Counted from the first letter of the stretch, positions 24,036-36,500 are shown. The stretch: DNA of 64,000 bases from Latrodectus hesperus (GCA_037975125.1 CM075853.1:68332268-68396267), one strand, 5' to 3'. Program-made: numbers and translations. The notes: generated by a model not told the origin, from the sequence alone.

Positions 24036-25202
24036 CGTGTTCGTTCTTTTGATTTTGAGGTTATTTCTTCTAAGTTCGAATTCTTGGTAAGCAAAAGCAT
24101 TCTTCTCTAAATCGGAATACATATGTTTCGATGATGTTTGGGACAATAATAAATATGTTCATAGGCCTTACACAATTCAAAATTTTAGTAAGAATATCCC
24201 ACTTATTAGTTATTATGAAACTTGTAAAGTGTAGAAAATTGGGATACACTCTTGAACAAATGTGTTATAGATATTCTCAGAGTATCGTAAATGTCACTTT
24301 TATTAATTCAAACATGACATCAATGCACCAAAATTAAATCTTTCAAAATATATTCTAGCATTTAAAAAATGCATCTTGTGAGTCATGGCATGCAGTTTTA
24401 GAATTCTAAAAACTAAAAATTTGACATGCATTACATATAATACATTTGTAAAATTGTATCCTCCTTTTTTATTTTCTCTCTCTGTAGATATAAATTTCCT
24501 ACGAATTTTATATTACTGATATTTAATGGTTCGGTGGATATTACGTATAGGATCGATATGACAATCAAGAAGATTTATTTAAAAAAAAGCTTTAAATAAG
24601 ACTTTTGGAAAGTCAAGTATTTTTTGAAATCTCTATATTAAATTATAATTCTATATTCAATTATTACTTGCATATGGAATTCCAGATGTTGGGGGAAACC
24701 TTGGATACAAATTGTAAGACCTTGTAGGGGCTGGAGAGATCTTGGACCTACATTTGGTTTCTTGGAACACAACACTTCCGCCCTGGCTACATTCAAATTT
24801 TATGAATTTCGGACATAAAAAGCCGAAATCTCTCACCACAGCCAGAAGGAAACTTGATCGGTAGAAAATGGTTCCTCGAAAGGGGGGAAGAAATGTTATT
24901 GTTTTGTGCCAGTTAGACTGGCAACATGGGGTGTGCTGCTCCACGGGTAGGGATGGGAAGAAATACCTGTAACAAGTATTTTGTAATCAGTATTTGAATG
25001 TAACAACCTGTAATCAGTACTTTTTCTTCCAAATACTCAGTACTTCCAGTAACAAAGTCAGCGCGAGTTCGAGTATCCTCAGACAGTTGCAGGTACAATG
25101 TACTTGACCAGTTTCTAAGACTGAGCGAGTATGTGAGCACGTACTTGTTACAAAGTAATCAGCGAGTACGTGAGTACGTGGTTGTTACAAAGTAACAAGC
25201 AA

Positions 25203-25300
25203 GTACATGAATACTTGCTTGTTACTTTGTACTTGCTTGTTACTTTGTACTTGCTTATTACTTTGTACTTGCTTATTACTTTGTACTTGCTTGTTACAAA
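25203..25300. repeat. Tandem array of an 18-bp unit inside the hAT-type element
   Basis: About five units of TACTTGCTTRTTACTTTG, R being G or A, run head to tail, with reverse-complement units just upstream (GTAACAAGCAAGTA at 25190s). These give the Cys-Leu-Leu repeats of a spurious ORF. The array is probably an expanded set of subterminal transposase-binding motifs. Confidence 0.85.
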
Positions 25301-25317
25301 GTAATAAGTGTACATTG

Positions 25318-25370
25318 CGCTCTGTCATTGGCTCTTCTGTAACAAGTACAGAAGAGCCAATGACAGAGCG
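25318..25370. repeat. Perfect 23-bp hairpin inside the hAT-type element
   Basis: The arm 25318-25340 (CGCTCTGTCATTGGCTCTTC...) is the exact reverse complement of 25348-25370, with loop AACAAGT. It is GC-richer than its surroundings and sits next to the tandem array near the left end of the element. Confidence 0.92.
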
Positions 25371-27560
25371 AGTACAAGTAACAATATCATCGATATATCG
25401 ATGCAAACAGATGAATTATGAGATTATGGTAGTTTCTTATGGTAGGGAGGCTGGGTGGGAGAAGGGAAATGACAGTTCGTTTAACTGGGTAAATAGAAGA
25501 GGGATACTTGGGAATTGAAAGATTTCTTTGGGTTGGAGAGGGAGATATGAATTTATATTGTGAAATAAAATACGCATGTACTTTTATTTCGTTTCAGTGA
25601 TTGTAGTTCTTTTTCAAATATATGACGTTTTTTTAAATATAAGAAAAGCATGATATTCTTGTTATGTATTTAGCAATTTTTATTAACTTTTATTTTTGTT
25701 ATCATTTCTTTTAAAAATTTTATTTTATGAACATATATAACATATTTATTTAAACCTTAAATAAGGTCAGATTTCTTAAATTAAAAAAATATTTAAATTA
25801 CATAAATCTGCTTACATACTTCCATTGTTATTTTTACTATGCATATTTTTTATTATAATTCCATATAAATATGTTTATTTTTTATTCAACCATGTTTTAG
25901 TTTCACTATATTTTACTGTAAATATACAGAATTTAAACTTTTATAAATTATGTTCTTTTGTATTTTTTACCATACGATTTATTTTTATTCAGATAATGAG
26001 AATGTTGATTTAAAACTAAAGAAGGTAGTTTATTCATTTTAGTTTAAAAATTCGAAATGAAAAAAAATTTAATTAAGTTAATTTTTACCTTATCTTTATT
26101 TATACCATCATGTGTTACTGTCATGTTTATTTCTTAAATTATGGATTGATGTAAATAAAATGTATGTATTTTTGTTCCTCCATTTTTTATTAAACGTTGT
26201 TTCTCAATATTTTACCTTAATACATTATAACATTTAGATTATTGGTAAAACTATTTTACATTTTTTGATAGTTATTGAAATTTTATTCAACTACATCTAA
26301 TATAAAATAATTATGTTTACTTAAACATTATTAATATATTAATTATGTTAATATATTAATAATGAAAACTATAGTTTTAATTGCAAAGCTACTTTATTTA
26401 ACCATAAATTGATTAAGTTTCAGGAAACTGAAACAAGATATGTGAGTTATTGCAATTTTTATTTTAGAAAAAACTGGTTTATCTACTACATAAAAATATA
26501 AACAAGTAAACGTCTTTTATAACAAAAATTATTATCCATTGTACATAAAAAAATTTTACTATGTTTGTCTCGTTAATGTTTAATTATAGAAAAATTAAAG
26601 AAATTAAATTTTTGTTGATTTTTCTGATTAATTGCTGTAATTTTATAAGTAAAACCTCTTTGTTTAATGTAAAATAAAACCTCTTTGTAATTGATTCAAC
26701 TTCCCACTACAATTCTTTGCAAAATATTTACAAGTTAATTATAAAAAGTCATTTACCTAATTGGAAAGTCTTACTAAATTCTAATAAAAAATTAAGCTGA
26801 TTAGGTTGAAAAATTGAAATTATATTATCTCATCTAATTTTATATTTTAATTAACATTGGAAGTCTTTGAAAATTACGATTGAATAATTGGAAAATTTAC
26901 TTATAACACATATAAATTCTGAAAATAAATGCAAATAATAAAATGTCATGATTTTTATATTGAATGAATGACGTTTAAGAAGATTTAGAAATTTACAATT
27001 TTTTTTACAAAAAAAAAAAAATCAGTTTGTAGATAAACAGTTTATATTTCTTTGCCTCATACTAGAAATTAAAGCATTACAGGAAAAACAAAAACTTGCC
27101 ATTACTGAACTGTTGCATAAATAATAAGAATTATTTTTATAGATCTTTTCATTAATATTTAAGTGAATGCTTATTTATAAATGATAATAATTTAAATTAA
27201 CATTAATTATATTAATTAATTTTATGGTTTTATATAAAATATTATTGATCTACTTATTTAGTTTTACTTAATTATTAATTTATTTATTATTAATTTAGTT
27301 TTTATTCAATTTATTAATAAAATTTTAAACAATTTGTCATTATATTTTAATCCGATAGATGGCAGTACAAAAGAAATTGTAACAAGTACGAAATGTAATC
27401 GGTAAAATACTTGTTACTTTAAAAGTAACTGTACTCAGTACGTACTAAGTACAGAAAAAGTAACAAAGCCCCATCCCTATCCACGAGAGAAGAAATCCAT
27501 CAAGTGCTGTCCGAAAGACTCGTCCTGAAACACTCATAAAGGTCTTCTACAAGAGTTTAC

Positions 27561-27893
27561 AAGTGCGCTGATTATTTTTGCAATCGCCAGAGTATTTCTG
27601 CTGATTTATTTTCAAAACTGAAAAACAGCGAAATTTATTTTAAATTAATGGAGGTCATGAACTTTTTAGCAGAAAATGCTAAAAGTTTGTTGTTTGATGT
27701 CACAAACAATGCAGTTGAAGAATTTAATTCAATAATTGCCAAGTTTATTGGGGGAAAGCGGATTAATTACTGTTTTCGTCGCTTATATCAAGGAAGATGT
27801 ACCGCGGCTGCTGTTTGCCACAACACAAGAACTCCGCACTCGAAGCTCCATAGAGAGCTATACAATAGTAGCCCTGGAAAAAGTTTTTCATAA
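27561..27893 (+). pseudogene. Transposase-derived ORF fragment (Mutator-like type), C-terminal part
   Basis: The frame is open from 27561 to the stop ending at 27893, 110 codons, although no ATG starts it. It reads KCADYFCNR, then NFLAENAKSLLFDV and NNAVEEFNSIIAKFIGGKR followed by a Tyr/Arg/Cys-rich run. Motifs like ADYFC and N..E.FNS...KF.GGKR recur in uncharacterised arthropod proteins that I associate with Mutator-like transposase domains; this comes from memory. The 5' coding part is missing or decayed: a stop lies about eight codons upstream. The hAT-type element ends 81 bp upstream and may have been inserted into the same older element. The fragment is very likely non-functional. Confidence 0.5.
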
Positions 27894-28670
27894 TCAAGTG
27901 TAAAGTATAACATTTTCAAACTTCCCAATAAATTAAATAAAACGAAAAATTGAATTTATCAAGAAAAAAGCTGAGAAATTAAATATATTAATATACTAAC
28001 AAAAAGAATATGTGATTACAATTTATATTTATATATGTATGTAGGTATTTAAATATTTTTTTCTTTTAGAAATTTAAATCAAATAATTTCATTTTTATAA
28101 TCTTTTATGCATTTTGGTCTAAAGCATATACAAGTGAAATTTTAGAAAATTATTATCTTTATTTAGCTACTTTTGTTAGTAAACTTACAATATTTTTATG
28201 GAAAAGTAAAGTTAATACCAGCAAACAATAAAAATGCAAAATATGTGGTATAAAACATTTTCGTTTGTTGATGTCCTAAAACATATTTCATGTCGAAAAT
28301 AAAAATAATGACGAAATCAGTTCAAAAAGGAATTAGTGAGATGCGAAAATACTTTTTGCAAAATGTATAAAATGCCACTATTGAACTCAGTATAATAGCA
28401 CTTATACTTTTCGAAAATTAGAAAAAGATAAAAATTAAAGTGATGGCTGAACTGCCTTTTCGTTTCCTGGGTGCGAACAGGAATAGAATTCAACTACCAA
28501 GCAAATAGGGCCTGCGTATGCGATTTACTTATAGCCATGAAAGAGAGAAAAGTTTGCTTATTACGCATACACTTTCTCACCTTGACCGCAGTGTAGTAAT
28601 GTAACGTCTTTTGGAATCAACTAGGATTGCTCTTTTCTCCTTCAGTTTCCCTTGCAATATATATATACAT
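27894..28670. other. Intergenic stretch, no gene
   Basis: It is AT-rich up to about 28440. A GC-richer patch (28445-28650) follows, adjoining the candidate LTR, with no ORF or terminal repeat recognisable. It could belong to the same inserted element. Confidence 0.5.
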
Positions 28671-28916
28671 TGATATGAAAACAAACTAAAGACTCCAAAT
28701 TTTTAAACAAACACATTTAATTAATAAAGAAACAAAATTTACAAAGAAGTCATATCGGGGTTCGCTTATATCTCTCGCGCCTGCATCGCGAACAAAAATC
28801 AGTATCAGTATTACAAAGCAAAACAAAACACAGCTTCGTCAGACTTCCTGGCACCAACCGTCTCCCTACTCACCCTCCCCCATCAGAGGCTCTGAAGTTG
28901 ACAGTGAGACATTACA
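28671..28916 (-). mobile_element. Candidate solo LTR, about 246 bp
   Basis: Read on the minus strand the segment starts TGTAATGTCTCACTGTC and ends ...CATATCA, so it has the TG...CA termini of an LTR. It contains a TATA-like GAGAGATATAAGC, downstream GC-rich sequence and an AT-rich poly(A)-signal-like region (TTATTAATTAAATG) in the right order. No second LTR, primer-binding site or polyprotein is seen nearby, and no clear target duplication because AT repeats flank it. It resembles a short Ty3/gypsy-type LTR, but the call is tentative. Confidence 0.4.

Positions 28917-28920
<4 letters not shown>

Positions 28921-28991
<71 letters not shown>
28921..28991. repeat. (AT)n microsatellite, about 70 nt
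   Basis: This is the longest AT run of the window, directly beside the right end of the candidate LTR. Confidence 0.96.
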
Positions 28992-28992
<1 letters not shown>

Positions 28993-31145
28993 CTAAATTG
29001 TCGCTTGATACTTTAAAATGAACACTATAAGATCATTATCTTCAAAATTTTATGATTTTTTGGCGAGTTAAAATGAGAATAAATACGCTAAGAATAATTA
29101 TGAAAACAATATTTAAAGATGATGTTATAAATTTGGCTGCAAGCTTGGAGCTCTGATTTTGGATACCTGGAGTTCTGAAATTTTGTTACAGATGAAGAAA
29201 ATTTAAAAAATTTGAAAATGGTATATACATTGAATTTAGATGAAATGTGAGACCCTAATCTATTTTACGACATTTCGAGGAATTTAGAGTATTTTGTAAT
29301 GTTTATGATTTTATTGAGAAACACATTCTATTTTAATTTGTTGAGAGGCTAAGCTTTAACACGCATACACACAAAAAAGATCATTTGCTTATTCCCAAAG
29401 TGAAGATTATATTTAATTCTTAAATTAAAGACTCTATTTTTCTTGAAGTGAATTTACTTCTTCAGATACGAATGATGATATCGCCATATTTGAACTCAAA
29501 AGTGCGGATTATGTAATAGGTTATATTGTTTTTAAAGTTTGCTTAGAAATATATCAAGAAACAATGTCGAGATGCCTGATCAATCCAAATAGAGTGGTAG
29601 ACTTTCCATTCCTACAAAAAGCATTGATAGAAATTATAAGCGAAATATACGGAATTTTCCGTTCATTTTATATCGAAATATTTTATAAAGCTAGAAAAGT
29701 TATTCCAAAGTTAATAAATAAACTACATTATTTTCTCTTTTTTAAGAGAGATAAGAAATTCGGCATTTTTGTCTATTTGAAAATATTTTTAAAAGTGAAG
29801 TTTACTTAGAGAGAAGCGTAACTGTTTTGCTTTCTCATAAGGCCCATTAAAAAAGAATCAAATCTCGTAAAATCAAAGCAAATTGAAATTATATCAAGAA
29901 AAATAAATAAGTATATTTTATATTTTTATTTGAACATTGATATTAAGTTTTGATCATTTAATGAATAATAACAAAATTGATAAATTTTTTTATGCATCTG
30001 TATACTTTTCTGCTGAACAGTAAATAGAATATTTCTTCCCAAAATCTCCGAGCAGAGCTTTATCTCTCTCATTGCTTGACTAAGCTCACAACGAATATTT
30101 CCGGTGTCAAATTTGAGAAGCATTTGAGCTTGCCCTACTTTTTCCTCACCCATGAGATTTACGGACATACAGTTCCAGGAAGGCGAGAGGGGACAAACAA
30201 ACTGACCACATATGCGGAGAAAATCTGCGTCAGAACATGGGGAAGGAAATTAGGATGCGGGGGGTAATATTGTCCACTTTACCCCTATTGCGGTTAAATG
30301 GTCTTCTCATTCCCCACTTAAAATTCGCCCCTCCCCATTGAGATAGGAACTATTTTTTCTTTGTAAACAGGTGCTTTGGCGTGACTTTCAAATTCACCAA
30401 TCAGTTTAAATTGAGTTGAGTTTGAGTTTAAATTGAATTGAGTTGAGTTTAAATTCACCAATCAGTTCTTTCAGTCTTTGTAAGAAGGACTGCCCCCAAA
30501 CAACTGCGCTAGATGGCGCTGAAGCTCATTTCTAGATTTATTTTGAGGAAGGATTCCCCTTAAGTAGAAGCGTGTAAACTTGTCGAGAATAATTTGTTTC
30601 TTCGTTTAAATTCTGAGAGAATTTTATATGGTTTTGTTACTTAATTAGTGTTTAGTTTTCTAAGCGCCTCCTTGAATTATTCAATTATTATCTTATAAAG
30701 AAATCTCATTTCCTGAATTCGTTAGAAAGGAGAAAGTATTTCCAAATTCGAATCATAAAATGTTATCCTCAATATAGCTATTTTGTAACATAATATAGAT
30801 AATTTCCTAGCAACCATCAATAGTAATCATGCAATCAATAATAAGATTGAGAAATCTGACATTCCCTAGCAAAATCAGTAAATAATTAATTATTAAATAT
30901 AAGTTAGTTTTATGTATATCGCTTGTTAAATTATCATTAAAATGATTTCACTATTTGAAAACTGTGGGTTCGATACTGATGTTACCATAAACAATGATGG
31001 ATGGTGCTCTTTGGATATTGATTAATCGCATGGTTATATTTATAAGTTGATAAGATAGTAAAATTAAGAAATTTCGATCAAAATTCAACTTTTTAATTAT
31101 ATTGTGTCTCTAATTAGAGAAATACTTCTTCCAAGAATATATATT

Positions 31146-31219
31146 TTAAGATTTATTCGAGCATAAGTGATATACTTTTCTTCAATTCTTAAGATTTATT
31201 CGAGCATAAGTGATATACT
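31146..31219. repeat. Direct repeat, two identical 31-nt copies
   Basis: TTAAGATTTATTCGAGCATA plus eleven further bases occurs at 31146-31176 and identically at 31189-31219, giving a 43-nt period. It is a recent local duplication. Confidence 0.95.
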
Positions 31220-31779
31220 CAACAGTAATCTTTAGTGTAAAAGAAACATCAGTTAAAATTTATAAGAATTTATAATAGAAATTACATTGAGGAATAAATT
31301 AAATTCATCTTGTGAGAAACTGAATTATACTTGGTTTAAAAAAATTCAAATTTAGACATATTTTATACATTAAAGTAATAAAATATTTTAATAAGGAGTT
31401 AAGATTATTGGGAAACAAATCATGTAAACACACATTACTTAAGAATTTCTAACTGAAAAAAAAATCAATTGACAGTAAAAAAAATTATAAATCACATTTA
31501 ATCCATGGCAATTACTTTAAAAAATAAGTAAATGAAAATCAGTCTAGACTTAAATGTTGAATTTCCGTATAATAAAGTAGGAAATTATTAAAAAATTTAT
31601 TAAAGAATATAACAAAAATCATTATAGTTTCTTTCAGTAAGTGATTTTCGATGCTCAGTCACTAAAATTCACCTTACACCTCATTTCCTCAAAAAACCAG
31701 TTTTGTCACCCCATGAAAGCTTCCTTTCGCTCCATAGAATTTCCAAGAAGGCCAAAGCTAACGGATTTCTTAGAATAAC

Positions 31780-31885
31780 TTTCCAAAAGCCGTTATTTGA
31801 TAACGCTTTCTAGAACATGTTATTTTCTTGGAGCGTAACGTTGATAACTAGTTATTCAATAATAACTGCTTTTGCCATCTCCTGA
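31780..31885 (-). mobile_element. Possible hAT-like transposon end
   Basis: Read on the minus strand it begins CAGGAGATGGCAAAAGC followed by GTTATTATTGAATAAC and a series of short TAAC/GTTA inverted motifs. This style resembles hAT ends (CAGnGATGGnAA with subterminal repeats). The opposite end was not found. Confidence 0.35.
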
Positions 31886-32779
31886 TTCAGGAGTTTACAA
31901 CAGTGGATCTTAATCATACTGATTGTTTACTTCACAATATTAAATTAAGTAGTATTTACAAAATGAAGCTTTTCATAACGGCAAGAAAAATATCGTAAGC
32001 TAAGCCCATTTTTTTGTTGGTTTTCTTTTTTATGCAAATAAGTGATTCTAGATCTCAAATTTTACTGTAGCCTCCTCCACACTAAAGATTAAAATAATTG
32101 AATTTTATCAAAACTAAGGGTGGAACAGTAGGTGCACAAAAAAAATATTTTTTTTCATTAGCCAAACAAAACTGAATAAAATAAGCCAATGCACACCATT
32201 AAACATTGCAAAGTTTAATGGTGTGTAAAACATTTATATTATCGATCCCCAACTACTAAGTGTTTAATAAGGTATACAGAACTCTAGTTGAATAACTCAC
32301 TTAACAAGTGAGAAAAAAGAAATTGTACCAAATGCACAGTTCCAAAGAACTTGGTTTACAGATTCTTATTAGTTCCGAAAAGCTTCTAAAAATAGGCCAA
32401 AGATCTTCAAGCATTGCCAATTTTTAACGAACATGTTCAGTGGCAAATAACAAATTGGAAGTAAGGACTAAAATAGAAAGGATGACGAAAATATCAGTTA
32501 TCAAATCAATAGAGCCATAAACTTGCTCAACAGTTCTACATTTGTAAGTATTCTCACAATATTGTTTCAAAAGGCTTTGACTGTGTAATTTTTTGACCTT
32601 CCTTTAACATGACAGATAATCTCCAAACCTTTTCTTATAGACTTAAAAGGATCCGATAGGAGAAATCGATCCGAAGTCATAGAATAGTTGAAAACAGATT
32701 ACAAGTGTGATAACGTCAAGTCCTATAGGCTTATAAGAATAATATTAAATACCTAGAACCCAAGTATGTATTGATGAAC

Positions 32780-33530
32780 TATATTGTGAGGATCTAAAGT
32801 TTGCAGTCTCAGAAGTTTATTCAAGCCATTTTCCATTCTATGCCTCTGCGGGGAAAAATTGGAATGCATTTGATGGAGAGGTAGGATTAACCTCTGAAAC
32901 AATTATTGATCCTGCATTTTAAATTTGAAAATATTGTCTTATTATCAGACTCAAGAACAACGATTCAAGCCATTGGCTCTCTACAAACCTTTATCTCAAT
33001 AGAGATTCTTGAATGTCGCGAATACATCCAATGCCTACAGCAAAAAAATACGAAAATTGTAATATAATAGACCATGATCATAGAAACATTTTTGGAAACA
33101 AATAGGCGAACTCCCTCGCATGAAAAAGCGCAATGCTTGCACAACCAAAATATTCAAATATGCCAATCATAAAAATATCTTAGACAAAGATACCATCTGA
33201 AAATAATAGGTGAAAGTCAATCGAAATAATGGAAAATCGACGACTTCGCTACTGTACCAGATTATCTGCAAAGTGATGCAGTGGCTTTTTTTAACTTACT
33301 TATCGGTCATGACTGCCTCGGCGAGATCTTCACTCCATTGGAATTTTTGTCAAGCATTTTTGCCAACTATGTGACCTTAGAGAAAAATATGTAAACAGAG
33401 CCAATCTTCATCCTGTGGCTGGGCACTTCTTAACTAAGTAATCTCCCTTATTGGCGTGCCAGAGACAGTCTAAGGCAAGGACTTCAGTCATTTTTTGCTT
33501 TGTTGTATCCAATCATTTTCTAAGATTTTG
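32780..33530 (+). pseudogene. Decayed non-LTR retrotransposon: RNase H and C-terminal region
   Basis: Fragments in shifting frames show NWNAFDGEV (the RNase H glutamate strand), then IVLLSDSRTTIQAIGSLQTF (the second acidic residue in SDS), and CREYIQCLQQKNTKIVI. Further on come AVAFFNLLIGHDCLGEIF, then LEFLSSIFANYV, and YWRARDSL. This order is that of the RNase H domain and terminal zinc-knuckle-like region of R1/Jockey/I-type elements. Several stops and frameshifts are present. The upstream reverse transcriptase is absent or unrecognisable. It differs clearly from the RNase H fragment near 61000. Confidence 0.7.
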
Positions 33531-36500
33531 CTGTAGAAATTTTACTAATATTTCCGTGTTTTTGCCTTGCCATTAGAAATAGAATTCAAATCATGAATTT
33601 CAAACAGACTGCAATTCATCAACAAACATTTTGAGAAAACGTTTTAATTTCCTTTTTCTCATATGTAAAGTTTGAAAACCAAAATTAAAAATACTTTCTG
33701 TTTAAAAGTTGTTTAATGTTTTCTTTTTTATACCCTGTGACACACTTAGTATATGCTTAAAAGTTCATATTCATGATTTTTTTTTCAAATCACATAAAAA
33801 GGTGAAGGTGATACTGAAAAAAAAGCATCCAAATGTTTGGTATAAATCACATAAACATCAAAAATGAAGGTAAAGTTACTATTTTATATCTATAATTATA
33901 TGGAAAAAGTCTCGTATAGGTATACATAAAACACAATTTATATAAATAAATTTAAAAAAAAAAAAAAAAACTTAACTGTAGGAGCAGTAACTTGATAAAT
34001 AAGGCTATGAGCTTATGGTTTTTAACTTAGGTAATCTGAAAACCACCATCTACATCAATGGTGGAATGATATGCAGATTAATTGCATCCTCCCGCTTTAA
34101 TTATAATCTATTTGTTACTAGTTGGGGTTTTCCAGTTAGTTCAAACTCCTAAATTTTGAGTGCTCATTTTCTTAGTAACAATGACATTTCCATTGTGTAT
34201 TCCACTCTTCGTAGAACCAAAAGATTAAATCAAACACAAATGTCCAAACATTTACAAACAATATATTAAATACGATGAAAACAAATCCTTCTAGATTTGT
34301 TTTCAGTTCAATTCATAAAAAATTCTCCACATATGACAGTTCTTCAAAATTAAAGACAATAATAAAGAGGATCTAATTAGATCCCAAGGAGTTATTGGAA
34401 CTTTAAAAAATAACTCCAACAATGAAAAAAAATTGTCTATAGCAAGGATGGAAAACAATTTTTAAGGAATTTAAAAAAGGGAAATGGCGTGGTTTTATTC
34501 TAAAAATAAATTTCAAAAGTTAGATATGAAAAAGATTTCATTGTAGCTTGTGATTGTATACAGACGATAGATATACGTAAAATGAAACGGTAAGATTACA
34601 TTCCTGTATATTATAAGCCAAAATATAAGTTTATACATTCCATAAAAAAAATAAAATTAGGCCAGACTGAACTTTAATATTTCAATAAAAAATATCCAAA
34701 ACATCAACTGTAATGTAAAATTGCGAAGAATTTAATTATGTAAACAATTACGCATTGCATTACAATCCTGATAAGATTTCTTAACAATATTGGAATATTC
34801 TGTCTTTAACCACAGTATCACAAGTAAAGATCGCTTAAAAAATCCAAGTCAAATGTGATAAAATATACTTACATATTAATGGTATGCTAGCAGGTGAATG
34901 GATAATTCAAGCACAGTAGCACAATTCTAATCCTCTTCGGGTGTAAATTCAAAATATAGGTATGGGTCAGATTGTCTTTCATGGAAATATGACTAAAACA
35001 ACCAATGCAAAATTTAATGAAACTTCTGTCTAGACTCTTATAGTTCACAAAAAATACAATTCTTTTAAAATAAATGGCACGTGTATTTACCAGCTGTATA
35101 TTAATACATTTCTAAGTCTTATTGAAGTAATTCATAAATAATTTTGAAATAATGTGCAGAATAATTATAAACATTCTGATGAGAAGGATGATGCTGAGTG
35201 AGAGAAGGACTACTTTTTGTACTTCAGGACTAATTTGACTAGAACCTAATTTAAAGCAGATTCTTAATTTCAAAAAAAAAAATCTATGTCCAGGACAATC
35301 AAAATCATGAACTTCATAAAGGTTGAAATACCCAATTCCATAGCAAGGACAGGTTTATTTTAAAAAAATGTAGGATGATTAAACTTTTATTATTTTACAA
35401 AATTAAAGAATTTTTGATAAAAATATTTTCAATTCATTCGTTAAAAATATCAATACAAACTTGTGAGCAAGTTATAAGTAATCTTAATTTTTTTTAATTA
35501 AAATTACTTGAATTGAACTTCACCAATAAGATTTGGAATATTCTTAAAATGTTTCTAAACAATAAAAGAAAATATTGTAATATTAAATAATTATGTTTTC
35601 TCTCATCTTTATCCAAAAGGTGTTTTCATTTTTTAATTGAAATAAAAATTTCACAGCCACATTAAAAATCTTAAATTTGTTAAATCTACTGTATAGCTGC
35701 ATGTATTTCTTGATGTGTGTGAATCTAACATGCAATTTTTTTACTTTAACTTAAGTTTGCAAAATTATTGAATTCAAGAATGTGAATAAACCACCTATTT
35801 TCATGATGTGTGTGTGTGTAACTTAAGAATAAATACACTAACAAGTATAACTTTTGTACAAAATTAACCACAGATAAAAATATAAATAAATAAATCTACA
35901 AACTATAGTATTAATGAGAAAATTATTTTATGTCAACAAATATTCTTATGGTAGTTATTAAATAGAAAAATACATTTTCCATTAATTTATAAAGAGTCAT
36001 AAATGTATAATGACACAATTCTGAAAATAAATATTTTACAAAAATAAAATAATAGCATTAGTATTTTAAAATAAATTTATTACCCATTTAATGTTCATAT
36101 TAGTTACATATTCGTCAAATACAAATCTGTTCAGTTTCAATTAAAATCCAAAATTACAATAAGGACAAATTTATCCATAAAATTTTTTAAATATTTACAA
36201 CTGTAGTACAGCGCTCAAATACTTCGTTTTAAACAATAAGACACTAAATGATAAACTTCACAAGTTAGAGAAAAATGTAACATTTCTTGACATGATTCTG
36301 AATTTTTAAGCCAAAATGTATTCAAAACAAGAATTTTAAATTAGTATTGACAAAAGTAATGCAGCAATTTACAAAATTTCAAATTAGTAACAGCATAACA
36401 GATGAATACAGATATTTATATTTCTAACATGAAAAAGTGTTAACAATCTGGGAAAATTCAAGCATACATTAAATAGTAAGATAATAAACATCCATTAAAA

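Larger units (their letters stand above)
20191..24656. other. Intergenic, AT-rich, microsatellites and one GC-richer patch
   Basis: No gene is seen. The stretch holds an 11-nt G run (20420-20430), an AT microsatellite (21265-21331), a tRNA-like SINE head fragment (about 21958-22012), an unclassified GC-richer patch (about 22857-23580) and a TG microsatellite (23980-24034). The rest is AT-rich without recognisable structure. Confidence 0.7.
24948..27479. mobile_element. Non-autonomous hAT-type DNA transposon, 2.5 kb
   Basis: The ends TAGGGATGGG (24948-24957) and CCCATCCCTA (27470-27479) are perfect 10-bp inverted repeats. They are flanked by an 8-bp duplication TCCACG(G/A)G at 24940-24947 and 27480-27487; an 8-bp duplication is typical of the hAT superfamily. 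Both subterminal regions are full of short TACTTGTTAC-like motifs in both orientations (24960-25400 and 27378-27465), as expected for transposase-binding repeats. No transposase coding region is found between them; the middle (25560-27350) is plain AT-rich DNA. It is therefore probably a deletion derivative moved in trans. The class assignment is inferred from the duplication length and the end structure. Confidence 0.8.
28992..32780. other. Intergenic stretch with unclassified repeat patches
   Basis: No gene is seen. A GC-richer patch at about 30100-30560 contains two copies of AAATTCACCAATCAGTT around a GAGTTGAGTTTAAATT repeat. A 31-nt direct duplication lies at 31146-31219, a hAT-like end at about 31780-31885, and a 13-bp hairpin (CACACCATTAAAC) at 32192-32225. 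ORFs here, including one at 29564-29809, look random. Confidence 0.6.

Noticed and set aside
23714..24146. Two overlapping ORFs on opposite strands rich in Cys-Val or His-Thr
   Set aside because: They are translations of the GT microsatellite.
24657..25140. Minus-strand ORFs of 95 and 75 aa
   Set aside because: No recognisable domain; the second crosses the end of the hAT-type element, so neither is a gene.
25185..25518. ORFs on both strands with Cys-Leu-Leu or Asn-Lys-Gln-Val repeats
   Set aside because: They come from the 18-bp tandem array of the hAT-type element.
29564..29809. 81-aa plus-strand ORF
   Set aside because: AT-rich codon composition, no splice context and no family motif; consistent with chance.
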